From contig NZ_JACXXE010000001.1 of the NCBI RefSeq assembly GCF_014764715.1, positions 1 through 64,000 on the forward strand: a DNA stretch of 64,000 bases, written 5' to 3'. Positions within the stretch are counted from its first letter, which is position 1. Each line of letters opens with the position of its first letter. A program made the position numbers and the translations under genes. Shown here one piece after another: positions 54,854 through 63,747 of this stretch. The notes beneath the pieces were generated by a model. The model saw only the letters and a list, made by a program, of their open reading frames with translations. It had not been told where the DNA came from and made no database searches. Origin of the DNA: Bacillus crepusculi. GTDB taxonomy: Bacteria > Bacillota > Bacilli > Bacillales > Bacillaceae.

Positions 54854-54891
54854 AAAAGGAACCAAAGGCATTGTGATCTTTGGTTCTTTTT
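54854..54891 (+). terminator. Terminator after rpe
   Basis: GAACCAAAG (54859-54867) / CTTTGGTTC (54878-54886), lengthened by A-T pairs, ending in TTTTT. Confidence 0.87.
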
Positions 54892-54912
54892 AAATGGAGA
54901 GGAGCGTATATC

Positions 54913-55557
54913 ATGCACATACATATCGTCGCCGGCGGTCCTTATGAATACATTCCGCCCCTTAAACGTGAAGCATTTAAGGATGACATTCTCTGGGTTG
55001 GTGTAGACCGGGGAACCCTCTTCTTACTAGAGCACGGCATTGTCCCTGCTAAGGCATTTGGTGATTTTGATAGTGTGACAGAAGAAGAGCTTCGCCAGCT
55101 CAAAAGGGCATTGCCTGCCCTGAATGTATTTCAGGCAGAAAAAGACGAAACCGATTTAGAGCTCGCGCTTAACTGGGCCTTGCGTCAGCACCCAGCTCAT
55201 ATTCAAATATACGGCATAACAGGCGGAAGAGCCGATCATTTTCTAGGAAATATCCATCTCCTTTACAAAGGCATTCAGCACAAGCAGACCATCACACTTG
55301 TAGACAAACAAAATATTATTCAAATGTTTGCTCCTGGTACATACGAAATCAAACAAGACGTGGGCAAAAAATACGTGTCGTTTCTGCCCTTTGGGACACC
55401 GGTGGAAAAGCTGACATTAAAAGGTTTCAAATATCCACTGAAAAATTGTCATATTGCGCCTGGTTCCACACTATGTATTAGTAACGAACTCATCCACTCA
55501 AATGGTACTTTTTCTTTTCATGAAGGCATATTAATAATGGTAAGAAGCAAAGATTGA
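54913..55557 (+). CDS. thiN: Thiamine pyrophosphokinase
   Basis: 214-residue enzyme transferring pyrophosphate from ATP to thiamine. The family blocks VGVDRGTLFLL, AFGDFDSVTEEEL, DETDLELALNWAL and GITGGRADHFLGNIHLL are visible. ATG 54913 is used because GGAGAGGAG (54896-54904) precedes it. The frame is open further upstream into the terminator, which is not credible coding. Confidence 0.96.
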   Translation: MHIHIVAGGPYEYIPPLKREAFKDDILWVGVDRGTLFLLEHGIVPAKAFGDFDSVTEEELRQLKRALPALNVFQAEKDETDLELALNWALRQHPAHIQIYGITGGRADHFLGNIHLLYKGIQHKQTITLVDKQNIIQMFAPGTYEIKQDVGKKYVSFLPFGTPVEKLTLKGFKYPLKNCHIAPGSTLCISNELIHSNGTFSFHEGILIMVRSKD

Positions 55558-55628
55558 CCAACCTATCAATGTGGATGGCTGATTAAGCTCAATTGTGCTG
55601 CAAGCGGTACTTTTAGGAGGGGGACAAA

Positions 55629-55709
55629 ATGAAATTTTATACAATCAAACTGCCTAGATTTCTTGGGGGCATTGTCCGTGCGATGCTTGGTTCATTTAAG
55701 AAAGATTAA
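55629..55709 (+). CDS. spoVM: SpoVM, 26-residue spore coat morphogenesis protein
   Basis: 26-codon gene with ATG at 55629 behind AGGAGGGGGAC and TAA at 55707-55709. The peptide begins MKFYTIKLPRFLGGIV and ends SFKKD, differing from the B. subtilis SpoVM I recall at only two positions (Arg10 for Lys, and Lys for Arg near the end). It is an amphipathic helix that recognises the convex forespore membrane and anchors SpoIVA at the start of coat assembly. Expression in the mother cell under sigma-E is expected, but no clear sigma-E boxes were identified upstream. Confidence 0.97.
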   Translation: MKFYTIKLPRFLGGIVRAMLGSFKKD

Positions 55710-55736
55710 TGAGTAATCTCCTTTATTTCCACATAA

Positions 55737-55770
55737 AAACGCCTGCTACAATTAACTGTAGCAGGCGTTT
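55737..55770. terminator. Bidirectional terminator between spoVM and rpmB
   Basis: 14-bp perfect stem AAACGCCTGCTACA / TGTAGCAGGCGTTT, loop ATTAAC. The T tract is better on the - strand (CGTTTTTATG), fitting rpmB. Confidence 0.87.
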
Positions 55771-55778
55771 ACTCTTGC

Positions 55779-55967
55779 TTATACACGCTCAACTTTACCA
55801 GATTTCAAAGCTCGAGCTGATACATATACTCTTTTAGGCTTACCGTCCACTAGAATACGAACTTTTTGAAGGTTCGCGCCCCATGTACGTTTTGTAGAGT
55901 TCATTGCGTGAGAACGGTTGTTCCCAGCCTTTGTTTTTCTGCCTGTAATAACGCATTTACGTGCCAT
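55779..55967 (-). CDS. rpmB: 50S ribosomal protein L28
   Basis: 62-residue L28 on the - strand: [29 protein letters not shown] and so on, ending SGKVERV. The start is ATG at 55967 behind AGGAGGG; a ten-codon upstream extension is not used. Only Cys5 is present, so this is not the four-cysteine zinc form. It is monocistronic with its own promoter and terminator. Confidence 0.98.
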   Translation of the reverse strand: MARKCVITGRKTKAGNNRSHAMNSTKRTWGANLQKVRILVDGKPKRVYVSARALKSGKVERV

Positions 55968-55992
55968 TTGTTTCCCTCCTAACTGCGAAAAC

Positions 55993-56020
55993 ATCATATA
56001 CGTTCTTAGAGATGCCTCAA
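55993..56020 (-). promoter_or_regulatory. Promoter of rpmB
   Basis: On the - strand, TTGAGG (56020-56015), 16 bp, TATGAT (55998-55993). Confidence 0.6.
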
Positions 56021-56092
56021 GATACTTTAATAATTTACCACAGCTTCAAGGGGTTTGCAAGGATTGTTTGCTCCTCTTTCAAGAAAAATACC

Positions 56093-56129
56093 TTGACATC
56101 TTGATAAAAAATCAAGGCTATAGTATAAG
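56093..56129 (+). promoter_or_regulatory. Promoter region of yloU-fakA
   Basis: TTGATA (56101-56106), 17 bp, TATAAG (56124-56129) is the best pair. TTGACA at 56093-56098 is an alternative -35 with a longer spacer to TATAGT (56119-56124). CTTGAT (56100-56105) / ATCAAG (56111-56116) forms a perfect small inverted repeat between the boxes. Confidence 0.5.
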
Positions 56130-56226
56130 TAGGATTGGGTCGGATTGAATGATTTCTTTTAAAAAGAAGGGTCTTATAGTAAAATAGTGATAACTCAGGG
56201 CAATTTCTCAAAAAGGGGGAACCAAT

Positions 56227-56589
56227 GTGTCCATTGAACTTAGAACGAAATACGGACAAATTGATATATCAAATGAAGTCATTGCAATGGTGGCAGGAGG
56301 CGCTGCAATTGATTGCTATGGTATTGTTGGCATGGCGTCCAAAAATCAAATGAAGGACGGCTTGACGGATATTCTCCGCAAAGAGAACTTCAGCCGGGGT
56401 GTTCTTGTGCGTCAAAAAGAAGACAGCATTCATATTGATATGTACATCATCGTTAGCTACGGTACAAAAATATCAGAAGTCGCACATAATGTTCAAACGA
56501 AAGTCAAATATACGATTTCTCACACAATTGGACTTTCTGTTGACTCGGTCAACATCTATGTACAAGGAGTAAAAGTTACGAACCCGTAG
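56227..56589 (+). CDS. yloU: Asp23/Gls24-family protein YloU
   Basis: 120-residue member of the Asp23 family (GQIDISNEVIAMVAGGAAIDCYGIVGMASK, then NVQTKVKYTISHTIGLSVDSVNIYVQGV). Family members are linked with cell-envelope stress and sit beside fakA in many Firmicutes; the molecular function is unknown. GTG 56227 follows AAAAGGGGGAAC. It lies 15 bp before fakA. Confidence 0.94.
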   Translation: MSIELRTKYGQIDISNEVIAMVAGGAAIDCYGIVGMASKNQMKDGLTDILRKENFSRGVLVRQKEDSIHIDMYIIVSYGTKISEVAHNVQTKVKYTISHTIGLSVDSVNIYVQGVKVTNP

Positions 56590-56604
56590 TAAGGAGGAAA
56601 TATA

Positions 56605-58278
56605 TTGTCTATTAGAAATCTTGATGGCCGTTCATTTGCAAAAATGATTCTTGCAGGTGCTCACCATCTTTCTCAAAACGCACAAATTGTTGATGCGTTA
56701 AATGTTTTTCCAGTGCCAGACGGAGACACGGGGACAAATATGAATTTGTCGATGACTTCAGGGGCAAAAGCAGTTGAAGAAACAAATACCGATCACATTG
56801 GTAAGGTCGGGGTGGCTCTGTCAAAAGGACTATTGATGGGCGCAAGAGGAAACTCAGGCGTCATCCTGTCACAGCTTTTCAGAGGTTTCAGTAAAAATAT
56901 AGAACAAAAAGCGTCGATTGATGCCAAAGAATTTGCCCTTGCCTTACAGGCAGGTGTTGATACAGCATATAAAGCCGTGATGAAACCGATTGAAGGGACC
57001 ATCTTAACGGTTGCGAAGGATGCAGCAAAGAAAGCGGTTGCTGTTTCAGCGACAGAAGATCAAATTGACCGCGTGTTAGAATTAACGATTGAGGAGGCAA
57101 AAGCGTCGCTTGACCGAACGCCAGATCTGCTTCCTGTCTTAAAAGAAGTGGGCGTTGTCGATAGTGGAGGGAAAGGACTTCTTTACGTCTATGAAGGTTT
57201 CCTTGCTTCATTAAGAGGAGAAGAACTCCCTGCTAAAACGGCCTCTTTGCCAACGCTGAAAGAACTTGTAAGTGCAGAGCATCATAAAAGTGCACAAAGT
57301 CATATGAACACAGAAGATATCGAATTTGGCTACTGTACAGAATTTATGGTGAAATTTGAAGAAGACAAACAGTCCTTTGAAGAGAATGCATTCAGAGAAG
57401 ATTTAAGCGAGTTCGGAGATTCACTTCTTGTCGTATCTGATGATACACTAGCGAAAGTTCATATTCATGCAGAGCAGCCAGGAGATGTCTTATCATATGC
57501 ACAGCGCTACGGCAGCCTGATTAATATGAAGATTGAAAACATGAGAGAGCAGCATAGCTCAATTGTGAATGAAGAAAGAGATCACGCGCCTGCTGCACCA
57601 AAAGCACCTGCTGCTGAAAAACAGCGCTTCGGAGTCGTGAGCGTCGCAATGGGAGAAGGAATTGCTGACTTGTTTAAAAGTATCGGGGCTTCCGTCGTCA
57701 TCGAAGGTGGACAGACGATGAATCCGAGCACAGAAGACATTGTCAAAGCAATTGAAAGCATACATGCCGAAACCGTCTTTATCTTACCTAATAATTCTAA
57801 TATTGTCATGGCAGCTAAACAGGCGGCAACTGTCTCAAGTCGTGAGGTCGTTGTGATTCCAACAAAGACCGTACCTCAAGGAATGTCGGCACTTCTTTCT
57901 CTCAATGAAACAGCTTCAAATGAAGACAATGAAGCAGCGATGCTAGAAGCGATTGCTCATGTGAAAAGCGGCCAAATTACCTTTGCAGTGAGAGATACTC
58001 AAATTGATGGAATCGACATTGAGAAAGGCGATTATATGGGTCTATTCAACGGAAAAATCATCTTAACGGCGAAAAATCAATTAGATGCAGCCAAAGAGCT
58101 TCTGACCAATATGGTGACAGAAGATGATGAGATTGTCACGATCATTAAAGGAGAAGACGCATCATCCGATGAGATGGAAGCGTTAGAAGCCTTTATTGAA
58201 GAAACATTTGAAGAGGTAGAAGTTGAAGTCCACGATGGAAAACAGCCGCTATATTCATATATTTTGGCTGTTGAATAA
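56605..58278 (+). CDS. fakA: Fatty acid kinase catalytic subunit FakA (YloV)
   Basis: 557-residue kinase that phosphorylates exogenous fatty acids bound to FakB, giving acyl-phosphate for PlsY and elongation. The N-terminal DhaL-like ATP domain (1-210) has NVFPVPDGDTGTNM (Asp39, Asp41 for Mg-ATP) and GARGNSGVILSQ. A middle domain and a C-terminal EDD-like domain follow. The start is TTG 56605 with AAGGAGGAAATATA. No fakB lies nearby, but plsX downstream belongs to the same acyl-phosphate pathway. Confidence 0.95.
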   Translation: MSIRNLDGRSFAKMILAGAHHLSQNAQIVDALNVFPVPDGDTGTNMNLSMTSGAKAVEETNTDHIGKVGVALSKGLLMGARGNSGVILSQLFRGFSKNIEQKASIDAKEFALALQAGVDTAYKAVMKPIEGTILTVAKDAAKKAVAVSATEDQIDRVLELTIEEAKASLDRTPDLLPVLKEVGVVDSGGKGLLYVYEGFLASLRGEELPAKTASLPTLKELVSAEHHKSAQSHMNTEDIEFGYCTEFMVKFEEDKQSFEENAFREDLSEFGDSLLVVSDDTLAKVHIHAEQPGDVLSYAQRYGSLINMKIENMREQHSSIVNEERDHAPAAPKAPAAEKQRFGVVSVAMGEGIADLFKSIGASVVIEGGQTMNPSTEDIVKAIESIHAETVFILPNNSNIVMAAKQAATVSSREVVVIPTKTVPQGMSALLSLNETASNEDNEAAMLEAIAHVKSGQITFAVRDTQIDGIDIEKGDYMGLFNGKIILTAKNQLDAAKELLTNMVTEDDEIVTIIKGEDASSDEMEALEAFIEETFEEVEVEVHDGKQPLYSYILAVE

Positions 58279-58280
58279 CG

Positions 58281-58315
58281 AAAGAAGGGCAAATTACGCC
58301 CTTCTTCTTCTTTTG
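58281..58315 (+). terminator. Terminator after fakA
   Basis: 9-bp stem AAGAAGGGC (58282-58290) / GCCCTTCTT (58298-58306), loop AAATTAC, then a pyrimidine run CTTCTTTT. Confidence 0.65.
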
Positions 58316-58427
58316 CAATTTTTTACTAGGGACACATTGGAGAAATGAGTTGCGGGAAACGAATGAATCCATTAGTCTAAAGGAAGAAACAAACCAATAC
58401 GTGAGTGGTTATGAGAGGGGAAGACCT

Positions 58428-59090
58428 ATGAAATTTAGAAGTGTGTTTGATATTATTGGACCTGTCATGATTGGTCCATCAAGTTCGCACACAGCGGGTG
58501 CGGCTCGTATAGGAAGAGTGGCTCGCAGCTTATTCGGAAGAGAACCGAAACGAATTGTCGTTTCATTTTATGGTTCTTTTAAAGATACGTATAAAGGGCA
58601 CGGTACAGATGTCGCCATTATCGGCGGTGTTCTTGACTTTGATACATTTGATGAACGAATCAAAACAGCGATTGATATTGCAAAAAGCAAGGGGATCGAC
58701 ATTGAATTTAAAGAAGAAGATGCAGTACCAGCGCATCCGAATACAGCAAAAGTAGAGATTTCAGATGCGAACGGAAGCCTCGAATTAATCGGCATTTCCA
58801 TCGGCGGAGGTAAAATTGAAATCACAGAATTAAATGGCTTTGAGCTCAGACTTTCAGGGAATCATCCTGCCATTCTTGTGGTTCATAACGATCGCTATGG
58901 GACAATTGCGGCGGTTGCCAATGTGTTAGCGAAATTTGCCATCAATATTGGTCATATGGAAGTGGCGCGTAAAGAGGTTGGGCAAGAGGCACTGATGACG
59001 ATTGAAGTGGATCAGAATATCGACCCAGCAGTTTTAGCAGAGCTTGAGACGCTACCAAACATTATTCAAGTTACACAAATTGCAGAGTAA
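58428..59090 (+). CDS. sdaAB: L-serine dehydratase, beta chain
   Basis: 220-residue beta chain of the iron-sulfur serine deaminase converting L-serine to pyruvate and ammonia. It has FDIIGPVMIGPSSSHTAGAARIGR near the N-terminus and a C-terminal ACT domain (about 148-220, AILVVHNDRYGTIAAVANVLAKF). ATG 58428 has AGAGGGGAAG before it; the frame opens 26 codons earlier without a site. It lies 17 bp before sdaAA. Confidence 0.96.
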   Translation: MKFRSVFDIIGPVMIGPSSSHTAGAARIGRVARSLFGREPKRIVVSFYGSFKDTYKGHGTDVAIIGGVLDFDTFDERIKTAIDIAKSKGIDIEFKEEDAVPAHPNTAKVEISDANGSLELIGISIGGGKIEITELNGFELRLSGNHPAILVVHNDRYGTIAAVANVLAKFAINIGHMEVARKEVGQEALMTIEVDQNIDPAVLAELETLPNIIQVTQIAE

Positions 59091-59107
59091 CAACAAGGAG
59101 GTTATGT

Positions 59108-60013
59108 ATGATGTTTAAAAACGTCAAAGAACTCGTGCAGCTAACAGAAGAACGGAATACCTCCATTTCAGAAATTATGATTACTCAAGAAATGGAAGTG
59201 ACAGGGAAGTCACGCGAAGACATTTTCTCGCAGATGTACCGCAACCTAGAAGTGATGGAACAGGCCGTTGAAAACGGACTGAAAGGTGTGAAATCATTAT
59301 CTGGTTTAACAGGCGGAGATGCGGTGAAACTTCAAGCCTATATCGCATCAGGCAAAACGCTTTCTGGTCATACGATTTTAGATGCTGTCAGTAAGGCAGT
59401 TGCAACAAATGAAGTGAATGCCGCAATGGGAACCATCTGTGCAACGCCTACAGCAGGCTCAGCAGGTGTTGTACCTGGAACGTTATTTGCAGTAAAAGAA
59501 ACATTACAGCCAACAAAGGAACAAATGGTCAGATTCCTGTTCACATCTGGCGCATTTGGTTTTGTTGTGGCCAATAATGCCAGTATCTCTGGTGCAGCAG
59601 GCGGATGTCAGGCAGAGGTAGGCTCTGCATCAGGCATGGCAGCGGCAGCCATTGTCGAAATGGCAGGCGGTTCGCCCCAGCAATCTGCTGAGGCGATGGC
59701 CATTACACTGAAAAATATGCTTGGACTTGTTTGCGATCCAGTAGCAGGACTTGTCGAGGTACCGTGCGTGAAACGAAACGCAATGGGTGCATCAAATGCA
59801 ATGATCGCAGCCGATATGGCACTTGCCGGCATTACAAGCCGCATTCCGTGTGATGAAGTCATTGATGCCATGTATAAAATTGGTCAAACAATGCCAACAG
59901 CTCTTCGTGAGACTGCACAAGGCGGACTCGCTGCAACACCGACAGCAAGAGAGCTTGAAAAGAAGATTTTCGGAGGTGTGACCTCATCTCGTGATACAGA
60001 AACTGCAAGATAA
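59108..60013 (+). CDS. sdaAA: L-serine dehydratase, alpha chain
   Basis: 301-residue alpha chain carrying the 4Fe-4S active site. Conserved Cys residues are in GTICATPTAGSAG, GGCQAEVGSASGMAAAA and LVCDPVAGLVEVPCVKRNAMGA. ATG 59108 (MMFKN) and ATG 59111 (MFKN) are both compatible with GGAGG at 59097-59101; the second gives the B. subtilis length. It overlaps recG by 23 bases. Confidence 0.96.
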   Translation: MMFKNVKELVQLTEERNTSISEIMITQEMEVTGKSREDIFSQMYRNLEVMEQAVENGLKGVKSLSGLTGGDAVKLQAYIASGKTLSGHTILDAVSKAVATNEVNAAMGTICATPTAGSAGVVPGTLFAVKETLQPTKEQMVRFLFTSGAFGFVVANNASISGAAGGCQAEVGSASGMAAAAIVEMAGGSPQQSAEAMAITLKNMLGLVCDPVAGLVEVPCVKRNAMGASNAMIAADMALAGITSRIPCDEVIDAMYKIGQTMPTALRETAQGGLAATPTARELEKKIFGGVTSSRDTETAR

Positions 60014-62039
60014 TGTCTCTGCCTTAAAGGGGATTGGAGAAGAAACAGAAAAAACATTAAATGAACTTGGCATCTACACAGTAGCCGATTTACTCGGCTA
60101 CTTTCCTTATCGATATGATGACTATGAGCTTCGCAACTTAGAAGAAGTGAAGCATGACGAACGTATCACAGTAGAAGGCAAAGTGCACAGTGAGCCCGTT
60201 CTCACCTATTATGGAAAGAAACGAAGCAGGCTGACATTCAGGCTGCTTGTCGGGCGTTTTCTTATTACAGCGATTTGCTTCAATCGCCCATATTTAAAGC
60301 GAAGTCTTGTTTTAGGTGATACAGTATCCGTCACAGGAAAATGGGATAAAAACCGTCAATCTATGATGGTCCAGGAATTTAAAAAAGGGACACACGAGCA
60401 AGATGGCAGTATAGAACCCGTTTATTCGGTCAAAGAAAATGTAACGGTGAAGATGATGAGGCGCTTTGTGAAACAAGCCCTTTCACTTTATGTAGACAAA
60501 GCCGAAGACCCGCTACCAAAGCAGCTTGTCACTGCCTATAAGCTCATGCCTTATCAAGAAGCGCTAAAGACCATTCATCTCCCAGAAACAAGAGACTCGC
60601 TCAAACAAGCAAGACGCCGTTTTGTCTACGAGGAATTTCTCATCTTTCAGCTGAAGATGCAGGCGATTAGAAAGAAAGAGCGAGAAAAAACATCAGGTAT
60701 CCAGCATCCTTTCTCAAAAGAGGCTGTCTTTGAGTTTGTTCACAGCCTGCCATTTCCGCTGACGAAGGCACAAGCAAGAGTACTTGATGAAATCATGTCC
60801 GATATGGCGTCCCCGTACCGGATGAACCGGCTGCTCCAAGGAGATGTGGGATCAGGGAAGACAGCCGTTGCAGCTATTGCGCTTTATGCCGCTCATTTAT
60901 CCGGCTTTCAAGGTGCATTGATGGTCCCAACAGAGATTTTGGCAGAACAGCATGCAGATTCACTGCATCAGCTGTTTGAAAAATGGGGCCTGAATATCGC
61001 CCTTTTGACGAGCTCAGTGAAAGGGAAGCGCCGCAGAGAATTGCTGGAACGTTTAAAAGAGGGCGAGATTGATATATTAGTCGGCACGCATGCGCTCATT
61101 CAAGATGAAGTCGAATTTCAGCAGCTTGGCCTTGTCATCACAGATGAGCAGCACCGATTTGGCGTAGAGCAGCGGAAAAAGCTGAGAAGTAAAGGGCAGG
61201 ACCCAGATGTCTTGTTTATGACCGCCACACCTATTCCGCGAACACTTGCGATCACTGTCTTTGGAGAAATGGACGTATCCGTCATTGATGAACTGCCAGC
61301 TGGCCGAAAGCAAATCGAAACGTATTGGGTCAAGCATGACATGCTTGAGAGGATTCTTGCTTTTGTGGATAAAGAGCTGAGAAAAGGCAGGCAAGCGTAT
61401 ATTATTTGTCCGCTCATTGAAGAATCAGACAAACTGGATGTTCAAAATGCGATTGATGTTCATAGCATGCTGACGGAGGCGTATCGCGGCAAGTGGTCGA
61501 TTGGCTTAATGCACGGAAAACTTGCAAGTGATGAAAAAGATCAGGTGATGAGAGACTTTACAGCAAATGAAGTCCAGATTCTCGTTTCAACCACAGTTGT
61601 TGAAGTAGGAGTGAACGTACCGAATGCCACCATCATGGTCATTTATGATGCAGACCGCTTCGGGCTGTCTCAGCTTCATCAGCTAAGAGGGCGGGTCGGC
61701 CGCGGAGAGCATCAATCATTTTGTATTTTAATGGCAGATCCGAAATCAGAGACGGGTAAAGAGCGAATGCGGATTATGTCCGAAACGACAGATGGCTTTG
61801 AGCTGTCTGAAAAGGATTTAGAACTAAGAGGGCCTGGCGATTTCTTTGGCAGGAAACAAAGCGGGATGCCTGAATTTAAGGTGGCGGATATGGTCCATGA
61901 CTATAGAGCACTCGAAACCGCAAGAAAAGATGCGGCAGACCTTGTGCAATCGGACGCCTTTTGGACTGATCCTGAATACAAAGAACTTCGGCAAACGCTT
62001 GTAGACAGCGGTGTGCTGGGCGGAGATAAATTAAGCTGA
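59991..62039 (+). CDS. recG: ATP-dependent DNA helicase RecG
   Basis: 682-residue branch-migration helicase acting at Holliday junctions and stalled forks. It has an N-terminal wedge/OB domain (LKGIGEETEKTLNELGI, FPYRYDDY), Walker A GDVGSGKT, DEQH box, FMTATPIPRTLA, STTVVEVGVNVPNA, QLRGRVGRG and the C-terminal LRGPGDFFGRKQSG. It starts at GTG 59991 inside sdaAA with GGAGGTG 12 bases upstream. The length equals that of the B. subtilis protein. Confidence 0.97.
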   Translation: MIQKLQDNVSALKGIGEETEKTLNELGIYTVADLLGYFPYRYDDYELRNLEEVKHDERITVEGKVHSEPVLTYYGKKRSRLTFRLLVGRFLITAICFNRPYLKRSLVLGDTVSVTGKWDKNRQSMMVQEFKKGTHEQDGSIEPVYSVKENVTVKMMRRFVKQALSLYVDKAEDPLPKQLVTAYKLMPYQEALKTIHLPETRDSLKQARRRFVYEEFLIFQLKMQAIRKKEREKTSGIQHPFSKEAVFEFVHSLPFPLTKAQARVLDEIMSDMASPYRMNRLLQGDVGSGKTAVAAIALYAAHLSGFQGALMVPTEILAEQHADSLHQLFEKWGLNIALLTSSVKGKRRRELLERLKEGEIDILVGTHALIQDEVEFQQLGLVITDEQHRFGVEQRKKLRSKGQDPDVLFMTATPIPRTLAITVFGEMDVSVIDELPAGRKQIETYWVKHDMLERILAFVDKELRKGRQAYIICPLIEESDKLDVQNAIDVHSMLTEAYRGKWSIGLMHGKLASDEKDQVMRDFTANEVQILVSTTVVEVGVNVPNATIMVIYDADRFGLSQLHQLRGRVGRGEHQSFCILMADPKSETGKERMRIMSETTDGFELSEKDLELRGPGDFFGRKQSGMPEFKVADMVHDYRALETARKDAADLVQSDAFWTDPEYKELRQTLVDSGVLGGDKLS

Positions 62040-62080
62040 TCGAGAGCTGGAGGAATTTTCTTGTCTTTTTGAAACAAGGA

Positions 62081-62130
62081 TTGATTTATGATCTATGAGA
62101 TTATATACTACTATTAGTACCTAGTCATAA
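62081..62130 (+). promoter_or_regulatory. FapR-regulated promoter of fapR-plsX-fabD
   Basis: TTGATT (62081-62086), 17 bp, TATACT (62104-62109). The 17-bp FapR operator TTAGTACCTAGTCATAA lies at 62114-62130 over the predicted start, closely matching the known FapR box. FapR should repress here, and malonyl-CoA should release it. Confidence 0.88.
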
Positions 62131-62151
62131 ATGTACGGATGGTGTCTGCAT

Positions 62152-62718
62152 ATGAAACTAAATAAAAAAGAACGTCAAAGACTTCTCCAGCAAACGATCA
62201 GCTCGACTCCGTTCATTACTGATGAAGAATTGGCAAGTAAATTCAGTGTAAGTATTCAAACGGTACGACTTGATCGTTTGGAGCTGTCAATCCCTGAATT
62301 ACGCGAAAGAATTAAGCATGTGGCCGAAAAGACATTAGAGGATGAAGTGAAGTCACTTCCGCTGGATGAAGTGATTGGAGAAATGATTGATGTAGAGCTT
62401 GATGATCAAGCCATTTCCATTTTTGAAGTGAGAAAAGAGCATGTATTTAGCCGTAACCAAATTGCCAGGGGACATCATCTTTTCGCCCAGGCAAATTCGC
62501 TAGCAGTTGCCGTCATCGACGACGAACTGGCTTTGACAGCAAAGGCGAATATCAGGTTTACAAGGCAGGTCAAACAAGGCGAAAGAGTTGTTTCAAAAGC
62601 CAAAGTAGCCTCGCATGATAAAGAAAAAGGCAGAACTGTAGTTGAAGTAAACAGCTATGTGGGGGAGGAAGTTGTCTTTTCAGGCGACTTCGTCATGTAT
62701 CGTTCAAAACAAAAGTAA
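62152..62718 (+). CDS. fapR: FapR, malonyl-CoA-responsive repressor of lipid synthesis genes
   Basis: 188-residue repressor with an N-terminal HTH (about 20-45, [25 protein letters not shown]), a linker helix and a C-terminal hot-dog effector domain ([23 protein letters not shown]) that binds malonyl-CoA. ATG 62152 yields the B. subtilis length. An in-frame ATG at 62131 sits directly against the operator. It heads the fapR-plsX-fabD operon and is autoregulated. Confidence 0.97.
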   Translation: MKLNKKERQRLLQQTISSTPFITDEELASKFSVSIQTVRLDRLELSIPELRERIKHVAEKTLEDEVKSLPLDEVIGEMIDVELDDQAISIFEVRKEHVFSRNQIARGHHLFAQANSLAVAVIDDELALTAKANIRFTRQVKQGERVVSKAKVASHDKEKGRTVVEVNSYVGEEVVFSGDFVMYRSKQK

Positions 62719-62733
62719 AAGGTGGCACATAAC

Positions 62734-63732
62734 ATGAGAATTGCAGTCGATGCAATGGGGGGAGATCATGCCCCTAAAGCCATTATAGACGGTGTGCAAA
62801 AAAGCTTAGCAGCATTTTCAGATATCGAAATAACACTTGTCGGCGATGAAAGCAAAATCAAACCATACATAACAAATAACGAGCGCATCACGATTTTAGA
62901 TGCAAAAGAAGTCATTGAACCGACAGATGAACCAGTGCGTGCAGTCAGACGTAAAAAGGATTCATCCATGGTGAAAATGGCGCAAGAAGTATCCGAAGGC
63001 CGAGCAGATGCCTGCATCTCAGCGGGGAATACAGGAGCCCTCATGACAGCAGGACTGTTCATCGTAGGTAGAATCGACGGTATTGACAGACCAGCACTTG
63101 CTCCAACTTTGCCAACACTGGATGGTAGCGGATTTTTATTACTAGACGTTGGTGCAAACGTTGATGCCAAGCCAGAACATCTTGTGCAATATGCCATGAT
63201 GGGATCAATCTACGCAGAGCATGTTTTTCCAAAGAGCAATCCGCGCGTTGGACTGTTAAATGTAGGAACAGAAGATAAAAAAGGCAACGATTTAACGAAA
63301 AAAACCTTTGAATTATTAAAAGCATCAGACTTAAATTTTGTAGGAAATGTAGAGTCTCGTGATTTATTAGAGGGAGTTGCTGATGTCGTTGTCACAGATG
63401 GTTTTACAGGAAATATTGCACTTAAAACGATTGAAGGAACAGCCCTTTCCGTTTTTAAAATGCTGAAAGAAACATTAACATCCAGCTTTACAGCAAAAAT
63501 TGCAGCCGGCATGATGAAGCCGAAATTGATGCAAATGAAATCTAAAATGGATTACTCCGAATATGGCGGTGCCGCTTTATTTGGTTTAAAGGCTCCTGTT
63601 ATTAAAGCACACGGCTCCTCTGATGAAAATGCCATTTTCCACGCAATTCGTCAGGCGCGTGATATCGTTAAAAAAGACGTTTCAGCCATCATTCATCAAG
63701 AAGTTCAAAAAGAAAACACGAATGAGTCTTAA
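62734..63732 (+). CDS. plsX: Phosphate acyltransferase PlsX
   Basis: 332-residue enzyme making acyl-phosphate from acyl-ACP for phospholipid synthesis. It starts [17 protein letters not shown] and has [35 protein letters not shown] and [19 protein letters not shown] 62734 is chosen because AAAAGGTGG (62717-62725) gives correct spacing; GTG 62722 lies within that site. It is 15 bp after fapR. Confidence 0.96.
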   Translation: MRIAVDAMGGDHAPKAIIDGVQKSLAAFSDIEITLVGDESKIKPYITNNERITILDAKEVIEPTDEPVRAVRRKKDSSMVKMAQEVSEGRADACISAGNTGALMTAGLFIVGRIDGIDRPALAPTLPTLDGSGFLLLDVGANVDAKPEHLVQYAMMGSIYAEHVFPKSNPRVGLLNVGTEDKKGNDLTKKTFELLKASDLNFVGNVESRDLLEGVADVVVTDGFTGNIALKTIEGTALSVFKMLKETLTSSFTAKIAAGMMKPKLMQMKSKMDYSEYGGAALFGLKAPVIKAHGSSDENAIFHAIRQARDIVKKDVSAIIHQEVQKENTNES

Positions 63733-63747
63733 TGGAGGTAGAGCAGC

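Noticed and set aside
54880..54912. Longer N-terminus for thiN
   Set aside because: It begins within the rpe terminator hairpin and has no ribosome binding site.
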